A stretch of DNA of 64,000 bases from Curtobacterium sp. MCBD17_035 (GTDB lineage: Bacteria; Actinomycetota; Actinomycetes; Actinomycetales; Microbacteriaceae): the NCBI RefSeq assembly GCF_003234815.2, contig NZ_CP126279.1, positions 2,356,001 to 2,420,000 on the forward strand. The letters are read 5' to 3'. Under the pieces are notes generated by a model. The model ran no database searches. It had not been told where the DNA came from and was given only the letters and a program-made list of their open reading frames with translations. Of the stretch, positions 8,835 to 17,800 are shown piece by piece. Both the position numbers and the translations under genes were made by a program. Each line of letters opens with the position of its first letter. The stretch's first letter is position 1.

Positions 8835-9656
8835 TCAGTCCGTGCCCTCGAGGCCCCGCACGAGCTCCACGAGTGCGCCGGCGATCACCGGCGCCGCGAC
8901 GACGTACCCCCGGGCGTCACCCGAATCCCAGCTCTCGACGGTCGCGCCGGCCTCCGCCGCGACGAGGGCGCCCGCCGCCATGTCCCACGGGTTGATCCCC
9001 CGCTCGTAGTAGGCGTCGACGGTCCCCGTGGCCACCGCGCAGAGGTCGAGTGACGCCGCTCCCCCACGTCGGATGTCCCGGACCTCGGTGATGAGTCCCG
9101 CGAGCACGCGGACCTGGTCGCGGCGGCGCTCGGCGGTGTACCCGAACCCGGTCGCGACGAGGGACTCGGCGAGCGACGCCGGTGCGCCGACGTGCAGCGG
9201 GCGCCCGTTCAGCCACGCTCCGCGACCGCGTTCGGCCCGGTGGACGTCGCCCGTGGCCGGCGCCACGACGACCCCGGCGAGCGCCGACCACCGCGCGGGG
9301 TGCGGCTCGCCCTCGACCACCGCGATGCTGACGCCGTACGACGGGCTGCCGTACAGGTAGTTGACGGTTCCGTCGATCGGATCGACCACCCAGGTCAGCC
9401 CACTCGACCCCACGCTCGTGCCGGTCTCCTCGCCGAGGAACCCGTCGTCCGGTCGCACCTCGGCGATCCGCCGTCGGATCATCGCCTCGACCTCACGGTC
9501 GGCCGCGGTCACGACGTCGACGAGGCTCGACTTGCGGTCGGTGACCTCGACCCCCTCGGTCCGCCGTCGCTGCGCGAGGGCTGCGGCGTCGCGCCCGATC
9601 GACTCGGCGATGTCGGCGAGTTCCGGGACGCTGACGGTGGCGCTGGCTCCGGGCAC
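8835..9656 (-). CDS. Inositol monophosphatase-family protein
   Basis: A Mg2+-dependent, lithium-sensitive-type phosphatase (SuhB/IMPase fold) of 273 residues. Metal-binding motifs are intact: GEETG at 75-79, DPIDGTVNY at 92-100, and the C-terminal [17 protein letters not shown]. The GTG start has GAGGAGG 5 nt upstream. Members hydrolyse inositol-1-phosphate, histidinol phosphate or related sugar phosphates; nothing nearby decides between these. tRNA-Tyr lies upstream on the same strand. Confidence 0.9.
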   Translation of the reverse strand: MPGASATVSVPELADIAESIGRDAAALAQRRRTEGVEVTDRKSSLVDVVTAADREVEAMIRRRIAEVRPDDGFLGEETGTSVGSSGLTWVVDPIDGTVNYLYGSPSYGVSIAVVEGEPHPARWSALAGVVVAPATGDVHRAERGRGAWLNGRPLHVGAPASLAESLVATGFGYTAERRRDQVRVLAGLITEVRDIRRGGAASLDLCAVATGTVDAYYERGINPWDMAAGALVAAEAGATVESWDSGDARGYVVAAPVIAGALVELVRGLEGTD

Positions 9657-9750
9657 GGGGGCCTCCTCGGGACGGACGGGGCCCGGGACGGACGGACCCG
9701 TCGGGACGACGAAGGGTCCGTCCGATGCGGACGGACCCTCGTCGCGTGGG

Positions 9751-9832
9751 TGGCGAGTGAGGGATTCGAACCCCCGAAGGCTACGCCGGCTGATTTACAG
9801 TCAGATCCCTTTGGCCGCTTGGGTAACTCGCC
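9751..9832 (-). tRNA. tRNA-Tyr (anticodon GTA)
   Basis: Class II reverse-strand tRNA with a long variable arm: acceptor GGCGAGT pairs with ACTCGCC, discriminator A; anticodon stem CTGAC around loop TGTAAAT (GTA); T loop GTTCGAATC. The 82-nt length fits bacterial tRNA-Tyr. Confidence 0.96.
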
Positions 9833-9956
9833 ATGTGCGCACCCGACCCGTGTGATCACCGACCGGAGGCGCCGTACGAGCATACCGTGTCGGCGGTGCC
9901 GCTCGGGACCATCCGGGGCCCCGCCGCGTGGTGCCGCATTCGTTAGGCTGTCGGGC

Positions 9957-10445
9957 ATGGCAGACAGCTCCTTCGACGTGGTCAGCAAGGTCGACAAGAT
10001 GGAGGCGGAGAACGCCCTCAACCAGGCCGCCAAGGAGATCGAGCAGCGCTACGACTTCAAGGGCGTGGGCGCGTCGATCGCGTGGAGCGGCGAGGACGTC
10101 CTCATCAAGGCCAACTCCGAGGAGCGCGCCAAGGCTGTGCTCGACGTCTTCGAGTCGAAGCTCATCAAGCGCGGCATCAGCCTGAAGAGCCTCGACGCCG
10201 GCGAGCCGTACGCGTCGGGCAAGGAGTTCCGCATCGAGGCCGCGCTCAAGAACGGCATCGAGCAGGACGTCGCCAAGAAGGTCGGCGCGCTCATCCGCGG
10301 TGAGGCCCCGAAGAGCGTCAAGAGCCAGATCCAGGGCGACGAGATCCGGGTCTCCTCGAAGAGCCGGGACGACCTCCAGGCCACGATGGCCCTGCTGCGG
10401 GGGGCCGACTTCGACGTGCCGCTCCAGTTCGTCAACTTCCGCTAG
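9957..10445 (+). CDS. YajQ-family nucleotide-binding protein
   Basis: A 162-residue YajQ homologue starting [20 protein letters not shown] and ending PLQFVNFR, both family hallmarks. YajQ proteins have two ferredoxin-like domains, and Xanthomonas members bind cyclic di-GMP; whether this one does is unknown. The ATG follows a TAGGCT hexamer (9944-9949) by 7 nt, so the transcript is probably leaderless. It is followed 36 bp later by cardiolipin synthase on the same strand. Confidence 0.94.
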   Translation: MADSSFDVVSKVDKMEAENALNQAAKEIEQRYDFKGVGASIAWSGEDVLIKANSEERAKAVLDVFESKLIKRGISLKSLDAGEPYASGKEFRIEAALKNGIEQDVAKKVGALIRGEAPKSVKSQIQGDEIRVSSKSRDDLQATMALLRGADFDVPLQFVNFR

Positions 10446-10481
10446 CCGGCATCCCCCGACCGCCGAGACCGGAGGCCCGCT

Positions 10482-11942
10482 GTGGAGCACTGGCTCGACG
10501 TCGCCGTCATCGTCCTGCTCGTCCTGCTCGACCTCGCGATCCGCGCGTTCTCGATCATCTACGTGCCGATCAACCGCAAACCACAGACGGCGACGGGGTG
10601 GCTGCTCGCGATCTTCCTGATCCCGTACCTCGGGTTCATCGTCTTCCTGCTCATCGGCTCGACGAAGCTGCCGAAGGCACGCCGCGAGAAGCAGGCCGAG
10701 ATCAACCAGTACATCCTCGACCAGACCGAGGGCATGGACCGGGTGCGGCGGGAACCGAGCTGGCCGTCCTGGCTGCACGGCGTCAGTGAGCTGAACCGCA
10801 ACCTCGGGTCGATGCCGCTCGTCGGCGGCAACTCCGCGGAGCTCTACCCGGACTACGAGGAGTCGATCGCCGAGATGACCCGTGCGGTCGACACCGCGCG
10901 GCGCTTCGTGCACGTCGAGTTCTACATCGCGACGCTCGACGAGACGACCGCCCCGTTCTTCGACGCGCTCGGGCGAGCGGTGCAGCGCGGTGTGACGGTC
11001 CGGTTCCTGCTCGACCACATCGCGAGCCGCGGCTACCCGGGGTACCGGGCGACGCTCGCGCGCCTCGACGAGATCGGGGCGCAATGGCATCTCATGCTCC
11101 CCGTGCAGCCCCTGCGCGGGAAGTACCAGCGTCCGGACCTCCGGAACCACCGCAAGCTCCTCGTCGTCGACGGCGGGCTCGGGTTCACGGGCTCGCAGAA
11201 CCTCATCGACTCGAGCTACGACACGGGGATCAACCGCCGACGGGGTCTGCATTGGAAGGACCTCATGGTCCGGTTCGAGGGTCCCGTGGTCGCGGGGATC
11301 AACGCGCTGTTCGTGACCGACTGGTACTCGGAGACGGACGAGCTCCTCGTGCGCGAGAGCGACCCGGTCCACCGCGCCGACCGGCAGGACGCCCTCGACT
11401 GCCAGGTGGTCCCCTCGGGCCCCGGGTACGACGGCGAGAACAACCTCCGCCTCTTCAACGCGCTGCTCTACGCGGCGCAGGAGCGCGTCGTGATCACGAG
11501 CCCGTACTTCGTGCCGGACGAGTCGATGCTCTACGCGATCACGACGACGGCGCAACGCGGCGTGGCGGTCGAGCTCTTCGTCGGCGAGATCGGTGACCAC
11601 GCCCTGACCTGGCACGCCCAGCGCTCCTACTACGAGGGGCTGCTGCGCGCCGGCGTCCGGATCTACCTGTACAACAAGCCGACGATCCTGCACGCCAAGC
11701 ACTTCACGATCGACGACGCCGTCTCGGTGATCGGATCGAGCAACATGGACATGCGGTCGTTCAGCCTCAACCTCGAGATATCGGTCATGGTCCGAGGACA
11801 CCGCTTCGTCGACGCGCTCCGCGAGGTCCAGGACGCCTACCGCCGTGACGCGTTCGAGATCACGCTCGACGAGTGGCTCGAGCGGCCCACCCGTTCGCAG
11901 GTGCTCGACAACGTCGCGCGGCTCACCGCGGCCCTGCAGTAG
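10482..11942 (+). CDS. cls: Cardiolipin synthase (phospholipase D type)
   Basis: An integral-membrane phospholipase D-family enzyme that joins two phosphatidylglycerol molecules to give cardiolipin. Two N-terminal membrane helices (about 5-27 and 38-60) precede two HKD catalytic motifs: His223-Lys225-Asp230 in HRKLLVVDGG and His404-Lys406-Asp411 in HAKHFTIDD. Its length, 486 residues, is typical. It may share a transcript with yajQ upstream; start is GTG with GGAGG about 7 nt before it. Confidence 0.94.
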   Translation: MEHWLDVAVIVLLVLLDLAIRAFSIIYVPINRKPQTATGWLLAIFLIPYLGFIVFLLIGSTKLPKARREKQAEINQYILDQTEGMDRVRREPSWPSWLHGVSELNRNLGSMPLVGGNSAELYPDYEESIAEMTRAVDTARRFVHVEFYIATLDETTAPFFDALGRAVQRGVTVRFLLDHIASRGYPGYRATLARLDEIGAQWHLMLPVQPLRGKYQRPDLRNHRKLLVVDGGLGFTGSQNLIDSSYDTGINRRRGLHWKDLMVRFEGPVVAGINALFVTDWYSETDELLVRESDPVHRADRQDALDCQVVPSGPGYDGENNLRLFNALLYAAQERVVITSPYFVPDESMLYAITTTAQRGVAVELFVGEIGDHALTWHAQRSYYEGLLRAGVRIYLYNKPTILHAKHFTIDDAVSVIGSSNMDMRSFSLNLEISVMVRGHRFVDALREVQDAYRRDAFEITLDEWLERPTRSQVLDNVARLTAALQ

Positions 11943-12990
11943 CCGCGGCGAGGAGCATCTCGAGCGGACCGCGCCGGAACCGGTGCCGCCAAAGCACGGC
12001 GACGAGCACCGCGCCGAGCAGGAACGAGGCCGCCACGGCGGGACCCTCGGTCGGCCCGAGGGTGTGCGCGAGCACGGCGATCGCGACGATGTGCAGCGCG
12101 TAGACGGACAACGGCATGCTGCCGACCGCCACCGCGGGCCACACGATCCGCGCCAGCCGGGCTCGGCGTTCGGTCAGGAGCAGACAGGCGCCGAGGACCG
12201 CGACGGCCACCCCGGTCGAGCCGAGGACGTCGACGACCGACGACGAGTGGGCCCGCGGCGACAGCCACTCCTGCACGACCGCTGACGGTCCCGTCGCGCC
12301 GCCGGCCGAGGGCACCCCGGTGACGACGACCACCGCGGGGTCGACCGGCGCGACGACCGCACCGACCGTGTACGCGGCGACGGCGAGCGCCGTCCCCATG
12401 ACGACGAGCAGCATCTGCGTCCGGCGAGCGGGGAGGTCGCTCCGCCCCACCGCGAGTCCGACGAACAGGAACCCGAGGAACGTGAGGACCGGGTACGTCC
12501 GGCCGAACTGCGCCGTCGCGGCGTCCGCGTGGGCGAACAGCGCGGCGGTCGCGAGCGCGACCGGGACCGACAGCGCGACCGCCCCCGCGGCGAACGACAG
12601 CAGGACCGACCGGGGACACCGCAGGACCGGGACGACCAGCAGGAACAGCGCCCCGTACGTCGGCAGGATCACGGCCACGGACGTGCCGAGTGCCACGAGC
12701 AGCACCCCGAGCGCGACCAGGAGGACCGCCCGGACCACCAGCCGGATCCGGGCGGCGGCCATCGCGGGCGGAGCGAACGGGCGAGTCCGACCCGTGACGA
12801 GCGCGACCGACACCCCCGCGAGCAGCGCGAAGAGTGCGGAGGAGCGCCCGTTCACGACGGCGGACCAGGTGGACGGGTCCGACCACGCCACGGTCTGGGA
12901 CACCGCCCCGACGTGCGCCACGACCATGCCGGCGAGCGCGAGTGCCCGCGCGAGGTCGACCCCCACGAGGCGGCCGCCGGACGGCGCCAC
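11923..12990 (-). CDS. Multipass membrane protein, HGSNAT/DUF418-like
   Basis: About ten predicted membrane helices with the N-terminal pattern GVDLARALALAGMVVAHVG, resembling the start of heparan-alpha-glucosaminide N-acetyltransferase-like (DUF1624) and YeiB/DUF418 proteins, and a C-terminal SVYALHIVAIAVLAHTLGP helix. These are putative membrane acyltransferases; the substrate is unknown. I use the GTG at 12990, 7 nt beyond the stop of the upstream reductase; a second GTG at 12966 is equally possible. The 3' end overlaps the last codons of convergent cls by 20 bp. Confidence 0.7.
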   Translation of the reverse strand: MAPSGGRLVGVDLARALALAGMVVAHVGAVSQTVAWSDPSTWSAVVNGRSSALFALLAGVSVALVTGRTRPFAPPAMAAARIRLVVRAVLLVALGVLLVALGTSVAVILPTYGALFLLVVPVLRCPRSVLLSFAAGAVALSVPVALATAALFAHADAATAQFGRTYPVLTFLGFLFVGLAVGRSDLPARRTQMLLVVMGTALAVAAYTVGAVVAPVDPAVVVVTGVPSAGGATGPSAVVQEWLSPRAHSSSVVDVLGSTGVAVAVLGACLLLTERRARLARIVWPAVAVGSMPLSVYALHIVAIAVLAHTLGPTEGPAVAASFLLGAVLVAVLWRHRFRRGPLEMLLAAATAGPR

Positions 12991-12997
12991 GGGTCGG

Positions 12998-14368
12998 TCA
13001 GACCCGCTGTGTGGCGCCCCGGCGGAGCGAGACGTCCACCATGTCCTCGCGCGGGACCACCTTGACGCGCGCACGCCCCGCCGGCTCGCCGAGCGCGATC
13101 TCGTGCGCGTCGAGGGCGTGCCAGCCGTCGAGGTCCGTGTACTCGACGCCGCGCTCGCGGAGCAGGGCCGGGACGGCCTCCTCCGACGGGTCCTCCGGAC
13201 TCCACCAGCTCGCCTGGTCGGTGACGAGGTGCTGGACGGTCTCCATCGCGTCGGACTTCGTGTGCCCGATCAGTCCGACCGGTCCGCGCTTGATCCACCC
13301 CGTCGCGTAGACACCCGGCATCTGCTGGTTGTCGTCGTCGAGCACCTGACCCTCGTGGTTCGGGATGACGCCGTGGCGCTCGTCGAACGGGACACCGGGC
13401 ACCGGCGACCCGAAGTAGCCCACCGCGCGATACACGGCCTGCACCGGGACCTCGCGGAACTCGCCGGTGCCCTCGACGCCGCCCTGACCGTCGGGCCGGG
13501 TGCGCTCGTACCGCAAGGCGGTCACCTTGCCGTCGGCACCGACGATCTCGACCGGCCGCGCGTGGAAGTGCAGGTGCAGCCGGCGTGACGCCGTGCCGGG
13601 CTCGCGCTTGCGCCACTGCTGCAGGACGCGGTCGATCACCATGACCTGCTTGTTCGTCGCCACGGCGGCCTTGGACGCCTCGTCGTAGTCGAAGTCCTCG
13701 TCGTACACGACCATGTCGACGTCCGGCACCTCGCCGAGCTCGCGGAGCTCGAGCGGCGTGAACTTGACCTGCGCGGGGCCGCGGCGCCCGAAGACGTGCA
13801 CGTCGGTGACGGGCGACGCCTTGAGGCCCTCGTACACGTTGTCCGGGATCTCCGTCGGGAGCAGGTCGTCCGCGTGCTTGGCGAGGATCCGCGCGACGTC
13901 GAGCGCCACGTTGCCGTTGCCGATGACCGCGACGCTCTCGGCCTCCAGCGGCCAGGTGCGCGGGACGTCGGGGTGGCCGTCGAACCAGCTCACGAAGTCC
14001 GCGGCGCCGAACGAGCCCTCGAGGTCGACGCCCGGCACGTCGAGCTCGGCGTCCTTGATCGCCCCGGTGGAGAACACGACCGCGTTGTAGTGCCGCTTGA
14101 GGTCGTCGAGGGTGATGTCCTGGCCGAACCGGACGTTGCCGAACACGCGGACGGCACCGCCGTCGAGGACGTCGCGGAGTGCGTTGATGATGCCCTTGAT
14201 CCGGGGATGGTCCGGTGCGACGCCGTACCGGACGAGACCGTACGGCGCGGGGAGCTGCTCGAACAGGTCGATCGAGACGTCGAACCCGCGTGCCTCGCGC
14301 TTGAGGATGTCGGCGGCGTAGATGCCGGCGGGGCCTGCACCGACGATCGCGAGTCGGAGAGTGGTCAC
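12998..14368 (-). CDS. FAD/NADPH oxidoreductase, ferredoxin-NADP reductase FprA type
   Basis: A 456-residue adrenodoxin-reductase-like flavoprotein. The FAD Rossmann motif is VGAGPAGIYAADIL at about 9-22; an NADP motif VIGNGNVALDVARIL lies at about 152-166; the C-terminal ATGWIKRGPVGLIGHTKSDAMET is a family signature. It probably passes electrons between NADPH and ferredoxin, as for mycobacterial FprA. Starts with GTG. The gap to the polyprenyl synthase upstream is 43 bp, so cotranscription with the menaquinone genes is plausible. Confidence 0.92.
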   Translation of the reverse strand: MTTLRLAIVGAGPAGIYAADILKREARGFDVSIDLFEQLPAPYGLVRYGVAPDHPRIKGIINALRDVLDGGAVRVFGNVRFGQDITLDDLKRHYNAVVFSTGAIKDAELDVPGVDLEGSFGAADFVSWFDGHPDVPRTWPLEAESVAVIGNGNVALDVARILAKHADDLLPTEIPDNVYEGLKASPVTDVHVFGRRGPAQVKFTPLELRELGEVPDVDMVVYDEDFDYDEASKAAVATNKQVMVIDRVLQQWRKREPGTASRRLHLHFHARPVEIVGADGKVTALRYERTRPDGQGGVEGTGEFREVPVQAVYRAVGYFGSPVPGVPFDERHGVIPNHEGQVLDDDNQQMPGVYATGWIKRGPVGLIGHTKSDAMETVQHLVTDQASWWSPEDPSEEAVPALLRERGVEYTDLDGWHALDAHEIALGEPAGRARVKVVPREDMVDVSLRRGATQRV

Positions 14369-14411
14369 CGTGTGCTCCAGTTCTTGTTCGGCGTGCGACG
14401 AGCGTCGCGGG

Positions 14412-15488
14412 TCAGCGGGTGCGGTCGACGACCGACTCCGCGAAGCGGGTGAGGGCGCGCTTGACCGGCCCGGACGGCAGCGGTGCGATGGCCGCGACGG
14501 CCTCGTCCGCCCAGCGGTGCGCGACGGCGCGGGTGGCCGCGGTGGCCTCGTGCTCGCGGAGGTCCGTGACCGCCGACAGGTACGGCGCGCTCGTCACCGC
14601 GTCGTCCGCGGCACCGGTGACGTCGCGTTCGATGCGCCGGACGAGGTCCGCCGCCGCGGCGTCCGTCGCCGCGGCGCGCCGCAGGTGCAGGAGCGGCAGC
14701 GTGACGACACCGGCGCGGAGGTCGTTGCCCGTGATCTTGCCCGTGCGGTCACCGGCGGGGGCGAGGTCGATGACGTCGTCGACGAGCTGGAAGGCGACCC
14801 CGACCTTCTCGCCGAACTCCGCGACGGCCGGCAGGTACGTCCGGTCGGCTCCGGAGAACATGATCCCGGCGCGGGCAGCGGTGGCGATGAGGGACCCCGT
14901 CTTGTCGCTCAGCACCTGGATGTAGTGCGCGACCGGGTCGTCGTCCGGGCCGGGGCCGGTCGTCTCGTGGAGCTGCCCGAGGCACAGGCGGGCGAAGGTC
15001 TCGGCCTGCATGCGGATGCCCTCGACGCCGAGCTCGGCCGTGATGAGGCTCGCGCGGGCGAAGAGCAGGTCACCCGTCAGGATCGCGACGTTGTTGCCGT
15101 AGGTCACGTGGGCGCTCGGCACACCCCGTCGGACCGGCGCCTCGTCCATGACGTCGTCGTGGTACAGCGAGGCGAGGTGGGTCATCTCGACGCTCACGGC
15201 GGCACGGACCACGGCGTCGGTCACGCCCTCGCCGAGCTGCGCGATGAGCAGGGTCAGGGTGGGGCGGATGCGCTTGCCGCCAGCCGACAGCAGGTAGCGG
15301 CTCGTCGTGTCGGCGAGGGTGTCGGCCGACCGCATGGCCTCGTCGAGCTGTTGTTCGACGAGTTCGAGCCCGTCGTCGATCCGGCCGACGAACCGGCGCT
15401 CCGCGGGGGTCGCGAACATCCGCTCACCGACGCCGAGCGAGGCACGCAGGCTGGGCGCGCGTCGGGCGACGGGGACACTCGGGTTCAC
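14412..15488 (-). CDS. Polyprenyl diphosphate synthase
   Basis: A 358-residue all-trans prenyltransferase that elongates an isoprenoid diphosphate, most likely the menaquinone side chain given its place beside menG. Present are GKRIRP at 71-76, the first aspartate-rich motif DDVMD at 111-115, and the second DDVID at 237-241. I start at the GTG at 15488, which has GGAG 6 nt upstream; the longer frame would overlap menG. Chain length is not predictable by eye, although the bulk of the residue before the first DDxxD (Leu/Tyr) fits a medium or long product. Confidence 0.92.
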   Translation of the reverse strand: MNPSVPVARRAPSLRASLGVGERMFATPAERRFVGRIDDGLELVEQQLDEAMRSADTLADTTSRYLLSAGGKRIRPTLTLLIAQLGEGVTDAVVRAAVSVEMTHLASLYHDDVMDEAPVRRGVPSAHVTYGNNVAILTGDLLFARASLITAELGVEGIRMQAETFARLCLGQLHETTGPGPDDDPVAHYIQVLSDKTGSLIATAARAGIMFSGADRTYLPAVAEFGEKVGVAFQLVDDVIDLAPAGDRTGKITGNDLRAGVVTLPLLHLRRAAATDAAAADLVRRIERDVTGAADDAVTSAPYLSAVTDLREHEATAATRAVAHRWADEAVAAIAPLPSGPVKRALTRFAESVVDRTR

Positions 15489-15576
15489 TGCTGCTCCGTA
15501 CTGGGGACTGGGTCCGACGCGGACCGTTCGTCGTGGACCGGATCGGTGGGCTCGGCCGCGGGGCTGGCCCCGGCGG

Positions 15577-16395
15577 TCACGCTCCCGGTCGTTCCGTCGC
15601 GGGCGCGTCCGGCTCCGTCCCGACGCGGGGCTGCTCCCCCGTCGGCTGGTGGGCACGCCGTGCCTTCGCCCGGCGTGCGGCGGACTCGCGCACGGCACCC
15701 GCGACCGGCTTGCGACCGCGGTGGAGTGCCACGATACCGGCGGTGAGGTTCCGGTACGCCACCATCGTGAACCCCACACCGCGCAGCCACTGGCTCAGCA
15801 CCTGCTGGTCGGGCCACGCGGAGATCGACTCGGCGAGGTACCGGTACGCCGCCGGGTTGCTGCTCGACAGCCGCGCGATGCCCGGCAGGACCCGCTTGAG
15901 GTAGGCCGTGTACGACAGGCGCAGGACGGCGAGCGGCGGGGTCGAGAACTCGCAGATGACGACGCGGCCCCCGGGCTTGAGCACCCGGTACATCTCGGCG
16001 AGCGCCACGGACGGCTCGTTGACGTTGCGGAGCCCGAAGGAGATGCTGACGGCGTCGAACGAATCGTCCTCGAAGGGGAGCTGCTCGGCGTCACCGTGGA
16101 CGAAGGTGATCTCGGGGTGACGCTGTCGGCCGACCTCGATCATGCCCGCGGACAGGTCGAGCGCCGTGACCTCGGCGCCGCGCTTGGCGAACGCGACCGA
16201 GCTCGTCCCGGTGCCGGCGGCGAGGTCGAGCACACGTTCGCCCGGCCGGGGGTCCACCGCGCGGGTCGTCGCCACGCGCCAGAGCGCCGCGTTGCCCGCC
16301 GAGAGGATGTCGTTCGTCAGGTCGTACCGTGCCGCGACGTCGTCGAACATCGCCGCCACCTCGTCCGGCCGCTTCTCCATGTCCGCCCTGCTCAC
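15577..16395 (-). CDS. menG: Demethylmenaquinone methyltransferase
   Basis: SAM-dependent methyltransferase of the MenG/UbiE family, last step of menaquinone synthesis. The N-terminus [20 protein letters not shown] and [10 protein letters not shown] are family-specific; the SAM motif [11 protein letters not shown] is at 56-66, with [16 protein letters not shown] following. GTG at 16395 gives 272 residues and sits 8 nt after a TAGGAT hexamer (16404-16409). The last ~45 residues are basic, then Pro/Glu-rich, and look disordered. It is divergent from menF across 82 bp. Confidence 0.94.
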   Translation of the reverse strand: MSRADMEKRPDEVAAMFDDVAARYDLTNDILSAGNAALWRVATTRAVDPRPGERVLDLAAGTGTSSVAFAKRGAEVTALDLSAGMIEVGRQRHPEITFVHGDAEQLPFEDDSFDAVSISFGLRNVNEPSVALAEMYRVLKPGGRVVICEFSTPPLAVLRLSYTAYLKRVLPGIARLSSSNPAAYRYLAESISAWPDQQVLSQWLRGVGFTMVAYRNLTAGIVALHRGRKPVAGAVRESAARRAKARRAHQPTGEQPRVGTEPDAPATERPGA

Positions 16396-16477
16396 GAGGA
16401 GCCATCCTAGTTGGTCGACGCCGGACGGCAGCCGTACGACGGCGGGCCCGCCGAGGCCGGACGCGTACCATCGTGGG

Positions 16478-17770
16478 GTGCCCCTGACCGCCGTCGAGAC
16501 CCCCCGTCTGACCGTCGCGACCCGCATGCTGGACGACCCGGGGGACGTGCTGGCCGCGACGCTCCCCGACCGTCCCCTCGCCTTCGTCCGGCGCGGTGAC
16601 GGCATCGTCGGCATCGGCGAGGCCGTGCGGTTCGTGTTCACCGGCCCGGCCCGGATGCGCGACGCCTCCGCCACCTGGCGCCGCCTCGTGGAGCGCGCCA
16701 CCGTCGAGGACGGCCTCCGGGTCCGCGGGACCGGACTCGTCGCGTTCGGGGCCTTCGCCTTCGCCGACGACTCCGCCGCCCCGAGCGTGCTCGTCGTGCC
16801 GCGGATCGTCATCGGTCGCCGTCACGGGCGGGCGTGGATGACGACGATCGACCCCGAGCCCCTCGACGGCGACGCGTTCCCCGCGGTCGTGGCGGACGTC
16901 GTCCCGACCACCGCGACCGCGTCGATCACCCTGCCCACCCCGGCGCCCGCCCACCTCTCGGCCGCGTTCGGTCCCGGTCGCATCGACGAGGACGCCTACG
17001 CGGCCGCGGTCGCCGAGGCCGTCCGGGTGATCCGCGCCGGCGGGGTCGAGAAGGTGGTGCTCGCCCGTGACCGCGTGGCGCGCCTCCCGGCCGACGCCGA
17101 CCGCCGGGGGGTCCTCGTCGACCTCGCCGCGGCGTACCCGGACTGCGTGACGTTCGCGGTCGACGGCCTCGTCGGCGCGACGCCGGAGACACTCGCCCGT
17201 ACCGACGGGCGGACGCTCACCGCGCGGGTGCTCGCGGGCAGTGCCGCGCGCGGTGCGGACGCCGAATCGGACCGCCTCGCCGCGGAGTCCCTGGCCGCCG
17301 ACCCGAAGGACCTCGAGGAACACGCCTTCGCGCGGGCGAGCCTCGTCGAGGCGCTCGGCACGGTCGCCACGGACGTGCGGGCCGATCCCGCACCGTTCCG
17401 CCTGCAGCTCCCGAACCTCTGGCACCTCGCCAGCGACGTGTCGGCCACGCTGCCCGAGGGCACGACCGCCCTCGACGTCGCCGACGTCCTCCACCCCACC
17501 GCGGCGGTGGCCGGGACGCCGCGAGCGGCTGCGCTCGACCTCATCGCCCGACTGGAGGGCACGGACCGCGGCCGATACGCCGGACCCGTGGGATGGATGG
17601 GTGCCTCCGGCGACGGCGAGTGGATGCTCGCGCTGCGGAGCGCGCAGATCGACGACGACGGCACCGTGACCGCGTGGGCCGGTGCCGGGATCGTCGCCGG
17701 GTCCGTACCGGACCGCGAGGTCGCGGAGACGGCGTTGAAGCTCCGGCCCGTCACCGACGCGCTCGCCTGA
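16478..17770 (+). CDS. menF: Isochorismate synthase
   Basis: Chorismate-binding enzyme that converts chorismate to isochorismate, committing it to menaquinone. Conserved stretches in the C-terminal ~260 residues include [43 protein letters not shown] and [11 protein letters not shown], and the ending [18 protein letters not shown]. Length 430 residues fits MenF/EntC/DhbC. Because the flanking genes are menG and menD, a menaquinone role is preferred over a siderophore role. The GTG start lies 6 nt after TACCAT (16466-16471). Confidence 0.93.
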   Translation: MPLTAVETPRLTVATRMLDDPGDVLAATLPDRPLAFVRRGDGIVGIGEAVRFVFTGPARMRDASATWRRLVERATVEDGLRVRGTGLVAFGAFAFADDSAAPSVLVVPRIVIGRRHGRAWMTTIDPEPLDGDAFPAVVADVVPTTATASITLPTPAPAHLSAAFGPGRIDEDAYAAAVAEAVRVIRAGGVEKVVLARDRVARLPADADRRGVLVDLAAAYPDCVTFAVDGLVGATPETLARTDGRTLTARVLAGSAARGADAESDRLAAESLAADPKDLEEHAFARASLVEALGTVATDVRADPAPFRLQLPNLWHLASDVSATLPEGTTALDVADVLHPTAAVAGTPRAAALDLIARLEGTDRGRYAGPVGWMGASGDGEWMLALRSAQIDDDGTVTAWAGAGIVAGSVPDREVAETALKLRPVTDALA

Positions 17771-17800
17771 GCCGGACCTCCCGGCCACCCCAGGAGGCGG

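Noticed and set aside
11845..13588. Plus-strand frames of 146 and 490 residues opposite the membrane and reductase genes
   Set aside because: Ser/Thr/Arg-rich antisense frames without domain features; the opposite strand has clear helices and FAD/NADP motifs.
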